Origin: Thecaphora thlaspeos
Taxonomy: Eukaryota; Basidiomycota; Ustilaginomycetes; Urocystidales; Glomosporiaceae
Reading direction: 5' to 3'
Length of the DNA: 64,000 nt
Assembly (NCBI GenBank): GCA_900291925.1
Contig: UWYS01000019.1
Span: forward strand, 62,001 to 126,000
In this document: positions 61,786-64,000 of the stretch, one piece after another
Position numbering within the stretch: position 1 is the stretch's first letter
Layout of the letters: every line of letters starts with the position of its first letter
Notes under the pieces: generated by a model
Told to the model about the DNA's origin: nothing
Databases searched by the model: none
The model's input: only the letters and a program-made list of their open reading frames with translations
Position numbers and translations under genes: made by a program

Positions 61786-64000
61786 CTAGTCCCGCGACCG
61801 TGCGAGAGAGGCCTTTTCCTCTTCTTCGTCTTCGTCGCCGTCCCTGAATGCCGACGAAGACACCAGCGACTGCAGAGACTGGCCAAAGCTTGATGCAGGG
61901 AGCGAGTGCTCGGAGCGGCTCAGCCTGCGCATGACGTCGCCCCAAGCCGTCGACTCGAACTCCGCTAGCATCGGCGACGAAGTCTGCTCGGGGTCTTCGC
62001 GCGAGGTTGACGATGTCGAGACCGTGATGGCCGGGCGGGACGGGGCCGTGGGCGTTGAAGGAGACGATGCGAGGATCTGTTGCTGGCTCGACGCGTCGTC
62101 ATTGTATTCCCGGTCCGTCGCTGCAAGGCTGGAGAGGGCAGAGGGCGGGGATGCCTCGCTGTTGACGACGATTTTGGGCAGCATGGGCGGGACACGAGAA
62201 GTCTCGGGGTCGGAGAACAACGCTTGGCCGGTGCGCCTGAGCGCCAGGTATCTGCGCCGGACGTAGACCATCATCATGCAGTTGCGGACGCGTTCGAGGC
62301 TGATGCGGTCGTCGACGAGTTCCATCAACTCTCTCCGCTGGATGAGCTCCTCGACGCTGAGGGCTTCTGCGTCGTCGACGAGCTTGTGATGCGCCAGGAT
62401 GGTCAGCATTGCCGTAAATGAGATGCCCTTGGCCTTGCGCTGGGAGAGCAGCGCTTCGTGATAAACGCGATTGAACCGCACCCGTCGCAAGCGGAGCTCT
62501 GCGGCATCGATTCCTTCGAGCGCTTTGCAGAGCCGCTGCGCCTCGCTGCCAAGCTCGAAGCGCGTCGGAGACTGCGGCCACATGAAGTGGCCCCTCTCGC
62601 CAATCTTGCCGTCCTTGAAGGGTGACCTCAGCGGCGAGGCTTCCCTGATACGTTCCAGCGGGCCCTTGCTGCTTGAGTTGGTCGGGCTGATCGGGCTGGC
62701 CAGCGGCGTGTTTGACTCGAGCGCTCCGACCAGCGATGCGACGGAGCAGCTCGCCGGATAGAGGTCGACCTCGAGAGCACCGCTCAAGCTGCGGAGGAAT
62801 GGGACGATATCCTTGGGCGCAATGTAGCCGTCGCGGTCGGTGTCGAACCTCGCCCACGCCTCCTTGTAGGCGCGCACCTCCTCCCTCGACAGGCGCGGCT
62901 TGCCGCCGAGCTCGAACAAGTACGAAAAGTTCTCGACAACGGTACCTGGCACGGTACGGCGGAGGGGGTCAGAGAAGGCGGGAGGAAGGAGGCCAAAGGT
63001 TAGCATCCGGATATCACCTGTGTCAAATAAGCCGGAGTGACCGCAGAGGCATGCCGCCCGACAAGGTCAAGGCATCGCGGCCGCTGCTCAGGAACTCACC
63101 GGTAAACATGTTGAGGAAGATGTACATCGAGATGACGTTCCAAGTAATGAAGAGGAAGAAGGCCCACGCCTCGCTGCCGCAGTCCGTCTCGAGGTAACTC
63201 GCCGCCGGCGTGCATTGCGGTGGTGAGACGGTGTAGTCGTGCATATACGTGTTCCAGCCTTCGCCAGTCGACATCATGCTGAGGAAGACGAGCGAATTGA
63301 GCAGGCTGGAAAAGTTCTTGTTGTACGTCTCGTTCTCGCCCCACTTTGTCAGGCCAAATACCTCGAGCAGCATGATGGCCCACACCAGGAACATCGTCAG
63401 CCAGAGGAGGAAGAGGCTGAGGATGGCCGGCAGGCTGGCCCGCGCCGTCTTGAAGAGCTGATTGAAAGAGGTTAACTTCTGAACCAGCTTGAATGCAACG
63501 CAGGTGAGAAAGATCTTCTGAAACTGGATGTTGAACTGGTCCTCAGCGTCATGGCGGAGCAGGGGAATCGTGGTGCCGAGCGTGCCGCTGACCACCACGA
63601 GGTCATAGATATTCCAAGGGTTTGCCTTAAAGCTCGTCCAGCCGAGCCCGGCCAGCCGGACGCCGATGTCGGCGACGTAGATCATCGTGAAGACGAGGTA
63701 GATAATGTCGCGGACCCGGTCGACCCAGGCGGCGTCGCCGTAGCGCTGGGTCATCAGGACGGCGATGTTGGCGACGTACATGAACGTCATGCTCCGGCTC
63801 CACCAGCCGTGCTTGTCGACTGCGCGCTGGTAGCACCACGCGCGGACCGAGCCGCTGGGCTTGACCTTGGGCCGCTTCGACGGTGTCTGCCGCATGATGA
63901 GCTTCTTTAGGTCGATCCATTGCCGCTGCTCGGTGGTCTGGAAGGCTGCGCCGCTGAACTGCTGGAAGTTCTCGATGATGACAGCGACAAAGAGGGTCAG
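61786..64000 (-). CDS. CCH1: voltage-gated-type calcium channel alpha subunit Cch1 (3' part)
   Basis: Plasma-membrane high-affinity Ca2+ channel that works with Mid1. Only the C-terminal part is in the window: complement(join(61786..62945,63100..>64000)), about 686 codons; the frame is open to the right edge (first residues LTLFVAVIIENFQQFSG). It contains repeat IV: S1 to S4 (NPWNIYDLVVVSGTLG marks S3), a poorly charged S4 with Lys rather than Arg, the pore loop STGEGW, and S6 ending ISMYIFLNMFTG. The 154-bp intron (GTGAGT...GCCAG) joins FTG to TVVENFSYLFE, as conserved in channels. An EF-hand (DTDRDGYI) follows, then an IQ-like basic region (VYVRRRYLALRRTG) and a Ser-rich, acidic end. Confidence 0.93.

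Overview
The window is nuclear DNA from a fungus, most probably a basidiomycete of the smut lineage (Ustilaginomycotina). The evidence is GC-rich and strongly third-position-biased coding sequence, few short GT-AG introns in most genes, a DASH kinetochore subunit, a class IV-type chitin synthase, a Cch1 calcium channel and intron-containing tRNA genes. The lineage is an inference from overall gene character, not from a species marker. I support 19 protein-coding genes (one runs off the right edge) and two tRNA genes. Exon joins were worked out by hand from splice sites, reading phase and family conservation, and are given in each entry.

Left third (1-21 kb): an uncharacterised low-complexity protein (minus), eIF3a (minus), SF3b subunit 2 (plus), the Yvh1 phosphatase (minus), an 11-exon MFS exporter with a 24-nt micro-exon (minus), ATP synthase subunit j/Atp18 (plus), a 2-kb gene-poor stretch holding a strong hairpin, and a long-chain acyl-CoA synthetase (plus).

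Middle third (21-45 kb): a KDM4-type JmjN/JmjC/PHD histone demethylase (minus), a 36-bp minisatellite, Dad1 (plus), the Hel2/ZNF598 RING ligase (minus), eIF4A (plus), ATP synthase epsilon/Atp15 (plus), chitin synthase (plus) and the ER/nuclear-pore membrane protein Tts1/TMEM33 (plus), whose first coding exon is only the ATG.

Right third (45-64 kb): a protein carrying the N-terminal domain of the GTPBP1/2 family without any GTPase domain (plus), an intron-containing tRNA-His (minus), a CDKN3/KAP-like phosphatase (plus), the auxilin-like Swa2 with a GC-AG intron (minus), a gene joining an Rrp17/NOL12 domain to a NOL8-type RRM (plus), a 1.25-kb block without a single CpG, an intron-containing tRNA-Gly (plus) and the 3' part of CCH1 (minus).

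There is no operon-like system. Translation and ribosome functions recur (eIF3a, eIF4A, Yvh1, Hel2, Rrp17/NOL8, two tRNAs), but I treat this as gene content rather than a demonstrated cluster. The items most worth following up are the CpG-free block beside tRNA-Gly, the GTPase-less GTPBP-like protein, the Rrp17-NOL8 composite gene, the two tRNA introns and the unusual splicing signals.
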